Notes under the pieces: model-generated
Databases searched by the model: none
Told to the model about the DNA's origin: nothing
The model's input: the letters and a program-made list of their open reading frames with translations, nothing else
Position numbers and translations under genes: made by a program
Origin: Virgibacillus sp. MSJ-26
GTDB lineage: Bacteria; Bacillota; Bacilli; Bacillales; Amphibacillaceae
Direction of reading: 5' to 3'
Assembly: GCF_018918075.1 (NCBI RefSeq)
Contig: NZ_JAHLPW010000010.1
Coordinates: 62,001-126,000 of the forward strand
Length of the DNA: 64,000 nt
Part shown: piece by piece, positions 46,161-54,100 of the stretch
Position numbering within the stretch: the first letter of the stretch is position 1
Layout of the letters: each line of letters opens with the position of its first letter

Positions 46161-46413
46161 AAAATCACCTCCGTTAGGATTTCCTGTATTTAAACATATT
46201 ATATAGTAGTATGATAGATTACAAGTAAGAAGGAAATGTTGCTTATACAACCCCTTGGAAAATTAAAAAATTTACGGCCGACTTACTCTTTGTAGATTTA
46301 TGTTTTTCTGCCGGGTGTAAAGGTTATTGATTAATAGGCATCATCCAAGTGGATTTACATTATTTTTTCAAATAAAACACTAAAACAACTAGAGCAAAAC
46401 TGAGGAGGCTTAC

Positions 46414-47280
46414 ATGAAAACACAACTTAACCCCATAGAAATACTTATAATCATATTCGGCTCCATCCTTTTCGCGTTTGGGATTAACTATTTCACCATC
46501 CCGAATCAACTATCTGAAGGGGGAATTACGGGGCTTACCGTCATTATCCATTACTTATCTGATTGGTCAACAGGATTAATCAACTTTACATTAAATATCA
46601 TTTTATTCACGTTCAGTGTTAAATATCTTGATAAAAAAGAAATTATCTATACACTTATCGCCATTGTCGTAAGCTCAACTGCCCTATTTTACACTGAAGG
46701 GGTCGAGACGGTTTTCACGAGTGACACACTGCTCGCTTCCGTTTTTGCCGGTCTTTTCGTTGGTATGGGGATCGGACTTATTTTCAGATCTGGTGGTACT
46801 ATGGGTGGGACGACAATTATTGCCCGTATTCTCAATCAGTTTTTAGGAATGAGTGTCGGCAGTGCGATGCTGTTTATTGATATAGTTGTTGTTATTGGTT
46901 CCATTTATATTATTGGTATTGAAAAAGCTCTCTACACCGTCATTGCGGTCTACGTTGGGGCGAAAGTGATGGATACTATTATTAAGGGTAAAGAAGAAAA
47001 AGTTGCCGTTACAATTATTTCGAGATATGAAACAAAGATTTTAAATGAAGTCCTCACAAGAATGTCCCGGGGTATCACTGTTTTAGAAGGACGTGGCGGA
47101 TTCAGCAACCAACGTCGCGAACTCCTTTATCTCGTCATCAATAAATACGAAATCCCCACGCTCAAAGACATTATTTACGGGATTGACGACGAAGCCTACG
47201 TTACAATTTATACGGTCAGTGAAATTATTGGAAAAGGATTTAAAGCTAGGAAAGAAAAGGGAAAGACACCGGTTAAGTGA
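46414..47280 (+). CDS. YitT-family membrane protein with DUF2179 domain
   Basis: A 288-residue protein: five membrane helices (about 1-190; signature GINYFTIPNQLSEGGITGL) and a C-terminal soluble DUF2179 domain (about 200-280, EKVAVTIISRYETKILNEVL...TRGITVLEG-like SRGITVLEGRGGF). YitT proteins are widespread and functionally unknown. GAGGAGG precedes the ATG. It is convergent with agrA and marks the left border of the agr-thiopeptide region. Confidence 0.88.
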   Translation: MKTQLNPIEILIIIFGSILFAFGINYFTIPNQLSEGGITGLTVIIHYLSDWSTGLINFTLNIILFTFSVKYLDKKEIIYTLIAIVVSSTALFYTEGVETVFTSDTLLASVFAGLFVGMGIGLIFRSGGTMGGTTIIARILNQFLGMSVGSAMLFIDIVVVIGSIYIIGIEKALYTVIAVYVGAKVMDTIIKGKEEKVAVTIISRYETKILNEVLTRMSRGITVLEGRGGFSNQRRELLYLVINKYEIPTLKDIIYGIDDEAYVTIYTVSEIIGKGFKARKEKGKTPVK

Positions 47281-47309
47281 AGAGGTGGGTGCTTATGATA
47301 TCCACCTCT
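47281..47309. terminator. hairpin between YitT gene and agrA
   Basis: AGAGGTGG and CCACCTCT arms with a 13-base loop directly after the YitT stop codon. No T-run follows, so termination strength is doubtful. Confidence 0.5.
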
Positions 47310-47360
47310 ATATTTCATAATATTCTATCGTCTGTTCTAAGGCCTATAGTCAAAATTAAT

Positions 47361-48104
47361 TCATTTCTCATCCCACAACATTTTTTTCAGTTTTCTGAAA
47401 TTCCGGCTCGAAGCAAAACATACTGCGCCATTTGTCATGGTAATATCACGCGTTTTATTATCAATAGATTCAATGTTATCCGTATTTACGACAAAAGAAT
47501 TGTGACAACGATAAAATCGATCATCCAAATCTTCTATTTCTTTTAATTTGCCATAAAACTCTACTTGGCGGTTTTCAGAGTGCATAATTATTTTATGTAA
47601 TTTAGAGGACGTTTCAAAGAATAAAATTTTATCATAATCCTCACTTATAACTTTATCGCCACTTGTTATTTTAAACCTTTTTTTCGTCGTTTCATTATGC
47701 TCAGACATATACCTTTCATTAGCCGTATCAATACAGTCAATGACCCTTTTTTGAATATCTGTAATATCATCTTTAATAATATAATCCATTGCCTCAACTT
47801 TATAAAGAAAGGTTAAATACGTCAACTCAGAATGTGATGTCACAAAAACAATAGAACCTCTAGAGTCATATTTTCTTATATCCGCTCCTAAAGCAATACC
47901 CGTTTTTTCATGGTTTAAATTAACGTCGAGAAAATATAACCCATTAACGTTGTTTGCTTTAAGATAATCAATAATTTCATCAGGGTTATCTGTAGAAAGT
48001 GTGACTTTCATATCCAGTTCTTCAATCATAATGTAATTTTCAACATACTTTGTGATTTTTTTCCTTTGTTGCTCATCATCTTCGCAAATAAAAATATCTA
48101 ACAT
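47361..48104 (-). CDS. agrA: AgrA-type LytTR response regulator
   Basis: A 247-residue response regulator. The receiver (1-130) has the acidic pocket ICEDD and the phospho-acceptor Asp 60 in YFLDVNLN. The C-terminal LytTR DNA-binding domain (about 145-245) has RFYRCHNSFVVNTDNI and SSRNFRKLKKML, equivalent to the DNA-contacting residues of staphylococcal AgrA. It follows agrC by 12 bases with AAGGGGA as its ribosome binding site. It should activate promoters carrying ACAGTTAAG-like repeats when AgrC phosphorylates it. Confidence 0.93.
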   Translation of the reverse strand: MLDIFICEDDEQQRKKITKYVENYIMIEELDMKVTLSTDNPDEIIDYLKANNVNGLYFLDVNLNHEKTGIALGADIRKYDSRGSIVFVTSHSELTYLTFLYKVEAMDYIIKDDITDIQKRVIDCIDTANERYMSEHNETTKKRFKITSGDKVISEDYDKILFFETSSKLHKIIMHSENRQVEFYGKLKEIEDLDDRFYRCHNSFVVNTDNIESIDNKTRDITMTNGAVCFASSRNFRKLKKMLWDEK

Positions 48105-48116
48105 GACGATGTCCCC

Positions 48117-49415
48117 TTACCCTAATATTTCAATCACTTGAAAAAATTGGTTGCCTTCTATCTTTGTTTCGAGCGTAACATTATCGAGAGTTGACACAAT
48201 ATCTTTTAAACTCGTTAAACCCAATCCTCTATTCTCTCCTTTAGTTGAATATCCTTCTTCGAAAACCTTATATAACTTAGGCGCTTCTCCGGCAAAAGTA
48301 TTAACAACAATAATTAATATTGAGGTTTCCTTCTTAATAAATGCAATGGTCACCTTGCCATCTTCATGTTCGACTGACTCCTCAATTGCATTGTCTAAGA
48401 GAATACCTAAACTACGACAAAGACTGATCGATTCAATATTGATATGTTCAATTGGTTCCGCGACTTCTACAGAAATATCAACTCCCGCGTCCTCGGCCTT
48501 CATCAATTTTGAAACAAGCGTTCCTTTCACTTCTGTTATCTTAATATTTTTTATCGATTCAAGTTTATATTTATTTAATCTAATACCCTCACTGGCTGGC
48601 ATAATCTTTTGATTGAAGTAACTTTCCAACTCTTTCATATCGCCCATTCGTATGTATTCTGACATAGAAGTTAAAATGTTAATGTAATCATGCCTGAACT
48701 TTTGCAGCTCACTGTACATATCTTCTAGGTTTTCCGAATAAATTCGCAGTTGCTTATACTCTTCTTGCTTACTCTTAACCTTTATTTCTTTTACAATAGA
48801 AGAGAATAATAGACCTAGTATACTAACAAAAAATATCAAGTATAAAAAGAAGATATAACTATTAAGTTGAACAATTTCGTTTGAAAAGCCGATTCGACTT
48901 GAAATAAGTATATTAATATAAATAAAGACAATCGTTACACCGATTAACAATGCTAGAATTAAACCATACTTTCTTATGTAGGGGACCCATAGGCCAATAC
49001 GACGAATGATAATATTTGTAAAAATTGTTAATACCATACAAAAGAAAAAAATCATTAATAAATGGATGAGCATATAAGATAAATCTGTCTCAACATTTTC
49101 AAATGAAAAATTAAATAAATAAATTTCCATCAATGCACTTAAATGATCACTAATTACTAAAATGAACAATGAGAAAAGAGGGACAATAAAACTTCCCAAC
49201 TTATCTTTCGTTTGCCAGTAATTAATGACAAACAAAAAAATGACAGGTATAAAAATCCCGATAATACCAATATACATAAAAAATAACGGTCCACTACCTG
49301 CCAGCAGAATAACTGACAGCACTCGTTGCTTTGTAAAACCTTTCGTTTTCAATAAGCAAAAGTTAATAACACAAAGAATCATTATTTGAATTAAACTACC
49401 AATATACTCTGCCAA
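48117..49415 (-). CDS. agrC: AgrC-type sensor histidine kinase
   Basis: A peptide-pheromone kinase of about 430 residues. The first 200 residues hold six or seven membrane helices that form the peptide sensor. A coiled coil leads to the H-box ELQKFRHDYINIL (His near 240), N-box LDNAIEES (about 340) and G-box GENRGLGLTSL. This is the HPK10 type found only in agr-like systems. The first start candidate is a GTG at 49416-49418 or the TTG at 49413-49415 just after it. The ribosome binding site AGGAGC lies within the hairpin at 49420-49452. The end coordinate given corresponds to the TTG; the GTG would give 49418. Confidence 0.9.
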   Translation of the reverse strand: MAEYIGSLIQIMILCVINFCLLKTKGFTKQRVLSVILLAGSGPLFFMYIGIIGIFIPVIFLFVINYWQTKDKLGSFIVPLFSLFILVISDHLSALMEIYLFNFSFENVETDLSYMLIHLLMIFFFCMVLTIFTNIIIRRIGLWVPYIRKYGLILALLIGVTIVFIYINILISSRIGFSNEIVQLNSYIFFLYLIFFVSILGLLFSSIVKEIKVKSKQEEYKQLRIYSENLEDMYSELQKFRHDYINILTSMSEYIRMGDMKELESYFNQKIMPASEGIRLNKYKLESIKNIKITEVKGTLVSKLMKAEDAGVDISVEVAEPIEHINIESISLCRSLGILLDNAIEESVEHEDGKVTIAFIKKETSILIIVVNTFAGEAPKLYKVFEEGYSTKGENRGLGLTSLKDIVSTLDNVTLETKIEGNQFFQVIEILG

Positions 49416-49419
49416 CACA

Positions 49420-49452
49420 AAAATGCTCCTCTTCGGCCTTTAGGAGCATTTT
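49420..49452 (-). promoter_or_regulatory. agrD-agrC intercistronic hairpin enclosing the agrC ribosome binding site
   Basis: AAAATGCTCCT and AGGAGCATTTT are perfect 11-base arms around an 11-base loop. On the transcript the 3' arm contains AGGAG, the only ribosome binding site of agrC, and is followed by UUUUG. The structure can act as a partial terminator or can hide the site, in either case lowering AgrC-AgrA relative to AgrB-AgrD. Confidence 0.75.
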
Positions 49453-49478
49453 ATCATGATATTGAAATTTTTGAAAGT

Positions 49479-49637
49479 TTACTTTACTTCTTCTTTCAGT
49501 TCTTCTGGAAATTCGGGTTCGTAAACAAATATCGAACAACTTAAATTCATCGAGGCTGATGCAATTGTTGTTCCCAATGTCGACACCATTCCTGTTAATA
49601 TGGTTTTAAAAAAATTCCCTTTGATAATTTTCATCAT
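49479..49637 (-). CDS. agrD: AgrD-type autoinducing peptide precursor
   Basis: A 52-residue peptide encoded between agrB and agrC. Residues 1-26 form an amphipathic/hydrophobic helix (MMKIIKGNFFKTILTGMVS). The pheromone core is around MNLSCSIFVYEPEFPEEL: Cys 34 and the next four residues (CSIFV) would form a five-residue thiolactone, and the acidic tail YEPEFPEELKEEVK matches the conserved DEPEVPEEL tail cut off by AgrB. Two adjacent ATGs follow GGAG. The predicted signal is a short N-terminal tail (for example NLS) plus the CSIFV ring. Exact N-terminal trimming is unknown. Confidence 0.93.
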   Translation of the reverse strand: MMKIIKGNFFKTILTGMVSTLGTTIASASMNLSCSIFVYEPEFPEELKEEVK

Positions 49638-49653
49638 CACATATCATCTCCAT

Positions 49654-50238
49654 TTAAATTGTATTTTTTTGAATCGTTAAGACACTTGCTAAGGTTGCCC
49701 CCGTAGTAATAAGCGTTTTAGTCGTTTCATCTGAGATTAACAGTGTAATAATCATTAATACAATACACATAACAATTGATAGGTTACGTAGTTTCCGCTT
49801 TTTGTTGTAATCCATGCTCACACCTTTTTTAGTGAGACTAGGTGCGAATAAATATAATATGAATCCATTTGCAAGGTAGATTGGCAGAATCATTGGACCG
49901 GGTATGCTGTATGATGTTGCAAGGTATGGAATACCGACAAAATACATGATACTTAATAAAGTACACATGATGCTTGTCCAAGCATGAATTCCGTAGGCTG
50001 TTTTTCTAATAATACAATAGGATATATGAAAGATAATCGTGGCTGTGAGTAGATTAAGTATGTAGGCAGTTAAGTAAACTGCAAACATTTTCGTGATGTT
50101 AATAAAAAGAACTTCAATGCCATACTTCAACTTTAAATAGGTTCGCCTGTCTGTACTTTGGTACTCTTTCACCCAATCTGCCAGACGAGCGGCAGCTATT
50201 TCCGTAAGACTAATTTTATTTACTCCCGAATTCTTCAT
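49654..50238 (-). CDS. agrB: AgrB-type pheromone-processing membrane endopeptidase
   Basis: A 194-residue polytopic cysteine endopeptidase. Catalytic His 85 and Cys 92 are in AYGIHAWTSIMC with the exact H-x6-C spacing of staphylococcal AgrB (His77/Cys84). It cleaves the AgrD C-terminal tail and forms the thiolactone. The frame opens nine codons upstream, but the ATG at 50238 follows GAGGTGA by 6 bases. It is first gene of agrBDCA and lies 125 bases downstream of the last biosynthetic gene on the same strand. Confidence 0.93.
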   Translation of the reverse strand: MKNSGVNKISLTEIAAARLADWVKEYQSTDRRTYLKLKYGIEVLFINITKMFAVYLTAYILNLLTATIIFHISYCIIRKTAYGIHAWTSIMCTLLSIMYFVGIPYLATSYSIPGPMILPIYLANGFILYLFAPSLTKKGVSMDYNKKRKLRNLSIVMCIVLMIITLLISDETTKTLITTGATLASVLTIQKNTI

Positions 50239-50302
50239 CTCTCTCACCTCACATACATCATACATCTGTTTGTCCTTACTATCTTAATTCTTATCTAAGA
50301 AG

Positions 50303-50322
50303 GTGTAATTTACACTTAAGTG
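50303..50322. promoter_or_regulatory. overlapping palindromes upstream of agrB, candidate AgrA site
   Basis: GTGTAA-T-TTACAC (50303-50315) overlaps CACTTAAGTG (50313-50322). The plus-strand word ACACTTAAG (50312-50320) differs from the staphylococcal AgrA half-site ACAGTTAAG by one base. It lies 65-85 bases upstream of the agrB start, next to a weak -35 region. Confidence 0.5.
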
Positions 50323-50363
50323 ATATAAATAAATTTAATTTGTATCATAAATGTTATGAATAA

Positions 50364-51233
50364 TCACTTATTTGCGCCCATCAAAGTGGGTGTCTTCGGA
50401 AAGATCGTGACTGCCTCACTATAACCTTGTAAATCCAAACGACTAATAACTAGACTATGACGTGTAGGAATACAACAATCCTTATTTAATTTACTATTCA
50501 ACCCAAAAATATGACTATATAAAATGCGTTCAATAAAGAAGTATAGTAAGCGCTCTTCCTGGTGAAGGATAATAGGTTTATCATGTGAATTAACGGTATC
50601 AAATTTAGGTATATGAAATTCATCAGTATAAATAAGTGGGCCTATTGCTATTTTGTCTTGATTAGTTTTTAAAAACAAGACACTTTCCGCAAAACTTTGC
50701 CATAGATAATCTTTGTCTTCTCCAGATGGTTCAGTTATTACAAAGTCGTAAGTAGCCTGATCAATTGGTACTTGATTTCCTGCCATAACGGTCATGTCGA
50801 GAAAAGGATGTTTATCAAGCATCTCTGCCAAATAATTATAACCATTGATATCTAGGATGATACGCACAATCTTGTCCCCATGAATAAACGGTTGAATATC
50901 TTGAATATATTGATTGAAATGATCTCTCGATAAAAATTCGGCGCGTAATAACTCAGTATATTCTCTTATTAACTTAAAAGAACGATAGGTTCTTTCTTCA
51001 TTGCAATTTATAAAATAATTATTATACTTTTTGACAATATTATGCGTCATCCTCTCCTCTAAAGATGAGATTGATTTATTAATGGGAGTCCCAAAATATA
51101 ATAATCTCTTTAACTTATAGTCATCCACAGCCTGTGATTTAAAAGCAAACTCAACTTTATTTTGTACACTATCAGAAACGATCATAACATTGTCGTGTTC
51201 CCTGATCTCATATCGATGATCTAATAGATACAT
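50364..51233 (-). CDS. ThiF-like partner protein of the thiopeptide cluster (putative)
   Basis: A 289-residue soluble protein, last biosynthetic gene before agrB. The segment YDFVITEPSGEDKDYLW..ESVLFLKTNQDKIAIGPLI resembles the E1/ThiF-like fold of azoline-RiPP (TOMM) partner proteins, where a GPL/GPV turn precedes a zinc region. The two adjacent Cys in LNKDCCIPTRH could be a remnant metal site. No ATP-binding GxGxxG motif is visible. It probably presents or scaffolds substrate. GGTGAG precedes the ATG, and the gene begins 10 bases after the oxidase stop. Assignment is by context and weak motifs. Confidence 0.55.
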   Translation of the reverse strand: MYLLDHRYEIREHDNVMIVSDSVQNKVEFAFKSQAVDDYKLKRLLYFGTPINKSISSLEERMTHNIVKKYNNYFINCNEERTYRSFKLIREYTELLRAEFLSRDHFNQYIQDIQPFIHGDKIVRIILDINGYNYLAEMLDKHPFLDMTVMAGNQVPIDQATYDFVITEPSGEDKDYLWQSFAESVLFLKTNQDKIAIGPLIYTDEFHIPKFDTVNSHDKPIILHQEERLLYFFIERILYSHIFGLNSKLNKDCCIPTRHSLVISRLDLQGYSEAVTIFPKTPTLMGANK

Positions 51234-51243
51234 ATTTTCTCAC

Positions 51244-51978
51244 CTACCCTAATAATAATGCATACAATGTTATTTCCCTATCCCCGATTACTTTGTTTAG
51301 TTCCAAATCATAAAACCCTCCGAGCGGAATTGCTTCAATCCCCAAGTATGTTGCTACCAGTTGAATATTTTGTCCAATATGTCCCGCTTCTTGCTGAACA
51401 AGCTTGTAAGAAATATCGTTATATTTTTCAAAAATTGATTGAAAATCTACACTTAATACGATAGCGAATTGACTAGTATATGCTAAATGATCCTGAATAA
51501 AAGTAGTTTGTATCTGAGACCATGGGACATGTCTTTTTATTAAAAGCTGATTGGTATCAGCGTTTAATTCAGTCACATTACCTTGGTTCCATATTTCCTT
51601 TTCTACGCGATTTTCATTAAATAATAAATGGATATTTACATAATATTGTGCTCCACCTGATGGATATGAACGATGTGGACGATCTCCTCCAATAAAAGCT
51701 AACTGGGAAAATTGAGATATAAAGTCTTTAGTAATACTCTGCTTGTTTGGAAGTTCATTTACCCATGTTTTTCTTTGAAATATAGTATTCTCAAAACTAT
51801 TAGAAGTGTTAAATGTATAAGACAAATCTTTTGTTATATAGCCCTTGTTGGATTTTTTTTGACGTTCATAATGCCGGTATAGCTGTGTTGAGGTGAACTT
51901 TTTATCATTGATTGAGAAATAATGATAATCCTTCATTTTGTTATCGGCTTTTAAAGAATAATCCCATGTCCAAGTCAT
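51244..51978 (-). CDS. SagB-type azoline dehydrogenase (FMN)
   Basis: A 244-residue nitroreductase-superfamily enzyme with the SagB/ThcOx signatures RPHRSYPSGGAQYYVNIHLL (in parts: HRSYPSGGAQ near residue 100) and QQEAGHIGQNIQLVATYLG near 200. It oxidises thiazolines or oxazolines, formed by YcaO, to aromatic azoles using FMN, the role of TclN in thiocillin. GGGAGG precedes the ATG. It is the better candidate for azole formation of the two nitroreductase-like proteins in the cluster. Confidence 0.88.
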   Translation of the reverse strand: MTWTWDYSLKADNKMKDYHYFSINDKKFTSTQLYRHYERQKKSNKGYITKDLSYTFNTSNSFENTIFQRKTWVNELPNKQSITKDFISQFSQLAFIGGDRPHRSYPSGGAQYYVNIHLLFNENRVEKEIWNQGNVTELNADTNQLLIKRHVPWSQIQTTFIQDHLAYTSQFAIVLSVDFQSIFEKYNDISYKLVQQEAGHIGQNIQLVATYLGIEAIPLGGFYDLELNKVIGDREITLYALLLG

Positions 51979-51996
51979 CGTTCTCCCTCCCTTTGT

Positions 51997-52857
51997 CTAA
52001 ATTTGTTGATAAACTTTTTCTTGATAATAATCAAACAATATTTTTGAAAAAATATATTCATAATCAGGTGAAACACCTAAGCGATTATTCAACATATGCA
52101 TATGAGAAATTGCAATATAAAATATCTCATGTTCTTTATAAACGGATTGATTTTTTCTAATTTGATTCATTTTTTCTTCTAAAAATGATAGATACGGACG
52201 GTATGGTTTTAATGTATCCTTATTTTCTAACTGACCAGCCCTTTTAATTAAGGCTTTTTTTAATTGTTCAAAATCAGGCTGATTCTGAAACTCTATCCAT
52301 ACCATGAAATAATCTTGATAAAATTGTTTTAGATTTTGAATTAAGCCCATTTTCTCAATCAGTCTTCCACATTCATACATCACGTCAAAAGCTATCTGGT
52401 ATCGCTTATTTCGGGAAACTTGTTGAATAATACTACTAGCAAATTCCGACGAAGCTTTAAATATTTCCTCTGAAATATTCATAACAGATTGTCCGCCATA
52501 ACGCAGATATTCAGGATTATAGTCAATTGACTGAATACTAAAATTTGGATGTGATATGCCACTGCCTTTCCCCTCTGTATTCTCCACTCGCTCGTCATCT
52601 ATGACAGTCTTAAAATCCCAGTTTTTATTTTCAATCCGAAACTGTTCTAAAGACCACTGCAATTTATATTCAAAGCTGTTGTCAGTTTTATTCTTTTTTT
52701 CTTTATATCTGATTCGAACGTGAGGGCCCCCATCCCAGTAGCGGATAAAAAAGTAACTACCTGACAACTCTTTATCTGCTAAAGGCAAAAGGACATCTTT
52801 CAGATACGTATCTATTAATTGATAATCATGAATGAATATATGTTTTGATATCCACAT
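51997..52857 (-). CDS. LanB_C-type glutamate-elimination protein (TclL-like)
   Basis: A 286-residue thiopeptide-type protein. It starts with the family pattern FIRYWDGGPHVRIRY (about residue 37), has YNPEYLRYGG (about 113-122), the RYGG motif of the LanB elimination domain, and HMHMLNNRLG near 260. In split LanB systems it removes glutamate from glutamylated Ser/Thr to give dehydroalanine or dehydrobutyrine. AAAGGAG precedes the ATG. Partner of the 837-residue glutamylation protein, although separated from it by six genes. Confidence 0.82.
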   Translation of the reverse strand: MWISKHIFIHDYQLIDTYLKDVLLPLADKELSGSYFFIRYWDGGPHVRIRYKEKKNKTDNSFEYKLQWSLEQFRIENKNWDFKTVIDDERVENTEGKGSGISHPNFSIQSIDYNPEYLRYGGQSVMNISEEIFKASSEFASSIIQQVSRNKRYQIAFDVMYECGRLIEKMGLIQNLKQFYQDYFMVWIEFQNQPDFEQLKKALIKRAGQLENKDTLKPYRPYLSFLEEKMNQIRKNQSVYKEHEIFYIAISHMHMLNNRLGVSPDYEYIFSKILFDYYQEKVYQQI

Positions 52858-52900
52858 ACAAATTCTCCTTTAATATTCAATTCTAAAAATTGGGTCTTTG

Positions 52901-54091
52901 CTAATCCTCGATAAAAGAAGTGTGCCCACTGTGAGAAGGAGGAAATATCATCAATGAATAACCTAAAAATTCTTTCTTGGGTATATTAAAGCGCTCTTTT
53001 AAATAGCTATCTTTATAATTTTTCATTCCCCTTGAAGCTCTACCCCATTTACTTATAAGCAATGATATATATTGGGCAATATACCCGATGTCAACAAATT
53101 TCTGATCATACGATTGTTGATTCTGATGCTTATCAAAATGAAAAAACACCCACATATTTAACCCTGTAACATTCGTATATGATTGCTGGCTTGCTAATAT
53201 TCGATTAGGTTCGATTTGATTGATGGCCTTCCTAACTTTCACCAGTGTGTCTGATTCATAGCGATAATAGCCGCTTTCATATCCCTCCACATCATTTATA
53301 TATATTGATATCTTCACATCGTTTTGGTTTGTTCTTTCCTTAAGTAATGATAGAAATTCTTCCATGCACGCCTTCTTTAATGTTTCTTTTAAAAACACAT
53401 CACCTGATGTAGACTGATCTGCTGTCCGACATTTAATTGAATCATAGAGTCTTTGGGACTCTTTCAATCTAGCGGTGCAGGCAATATGGGTACTTTTTTC
53501 AGGTTGCAGAAGTTCAACACCTCTTGCAATCGAAAGAAATGGAATTTCATTTACTAGGAGGTATGCTTTATCATAGCTTTGATAATTAACACCTTCACTC
53601 GTTAATGCCACTTCCACATTCAGTAACGCATGACCAATATTAAGTAACGAAAGCATTTTATAAAATTCTCCATAGTCACGTTGAAGCTTTCGATCATCTG
53701 CTATTAAAAAGAAATATACTTTATCGCTGTTCACTCCACCAATTAGGTTGTTTTTGCTTATTACAATTTTATCTAACAACGGATTCAAACTATAAAGATG
53801 ATCTCTGAAAAGCATAACGAGTTTTACACTAGGAATATTTTTGGCAGTTGGGGAAGCTGAATGAAAATAATATTTACTATGAAAGTCGATACGATAAACC
53901 CTTTCAACACTCGAAAAAACTTTGTAAAGATAGCTATCCCATTCTGGTAAATGATTATGTTGTTTTAAAAATTCCATGTCAATGGATGCCTCTGGTGTCA
54001 ACTCCCAGCTAACATTCGTAATATTTTCACCAAAGCTAAATGTTTGAAATCTTTTTTCACCAAATTTATCTAAATAATCCTTATCGATCAT
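52901..54091 (-). CDS. second nitroreductase-like protein of the cluster
   Basis: A 396-residue protein. The C-terminal half has the nitroreductase pattern DVKISIYINDVEGYESGYYRYES (parts), NMWVFFHFDK, and VDIGYIAQYISLLISKWG...YKD, close to SagB-like proteins of RiPP clusters. The N-terminal half looks like a diverged second copy (FHSKYYFHSASPTAKNIPS). FMN-contact arginines are not obvious. It may oxidise another residue, assist the SagB-type enzyme or be inactive. GGAGGATTAC precedes the ATG, 9 bases after the YcaO stop. Confidence 0.65.
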   Translation of the reverse strand: MIDKDYLDKFGEKRFQTFSFGENITNVSWELTPEASIDMEFLKQHNHLPEWDSYLYKVFSSVERVYRIDFHSKYYFHSASPTAKNIPSVKLVMLFRDHLYSLNPLLDKIVISKNNLIGGVNSDKVYFFLIADDRKLQRDYGEFYKMLSLLNIGHALLNVEVALTSEGVNYQSYDKAYLLVNEIPFLSIARGVELLQPEKSTHIACTARLKESQRLYDSIKCRTADQSTSGDVFLKETLKKACMEEFLSLLKERTNQNDVKISIYINDVEGYESGYYRYESDTLVKVRKAINQIEPNRILASQQSYTNVTGLNMWVFFHFDKHQNQQSYDQKFVDIGYIAQYISLLISKWGRASRGMKNYKDSYLKERFNIPKKEFLGYSLMIFPPSHSGHTSFIED

Positions 54092-54100
54092 GTAATCCTC

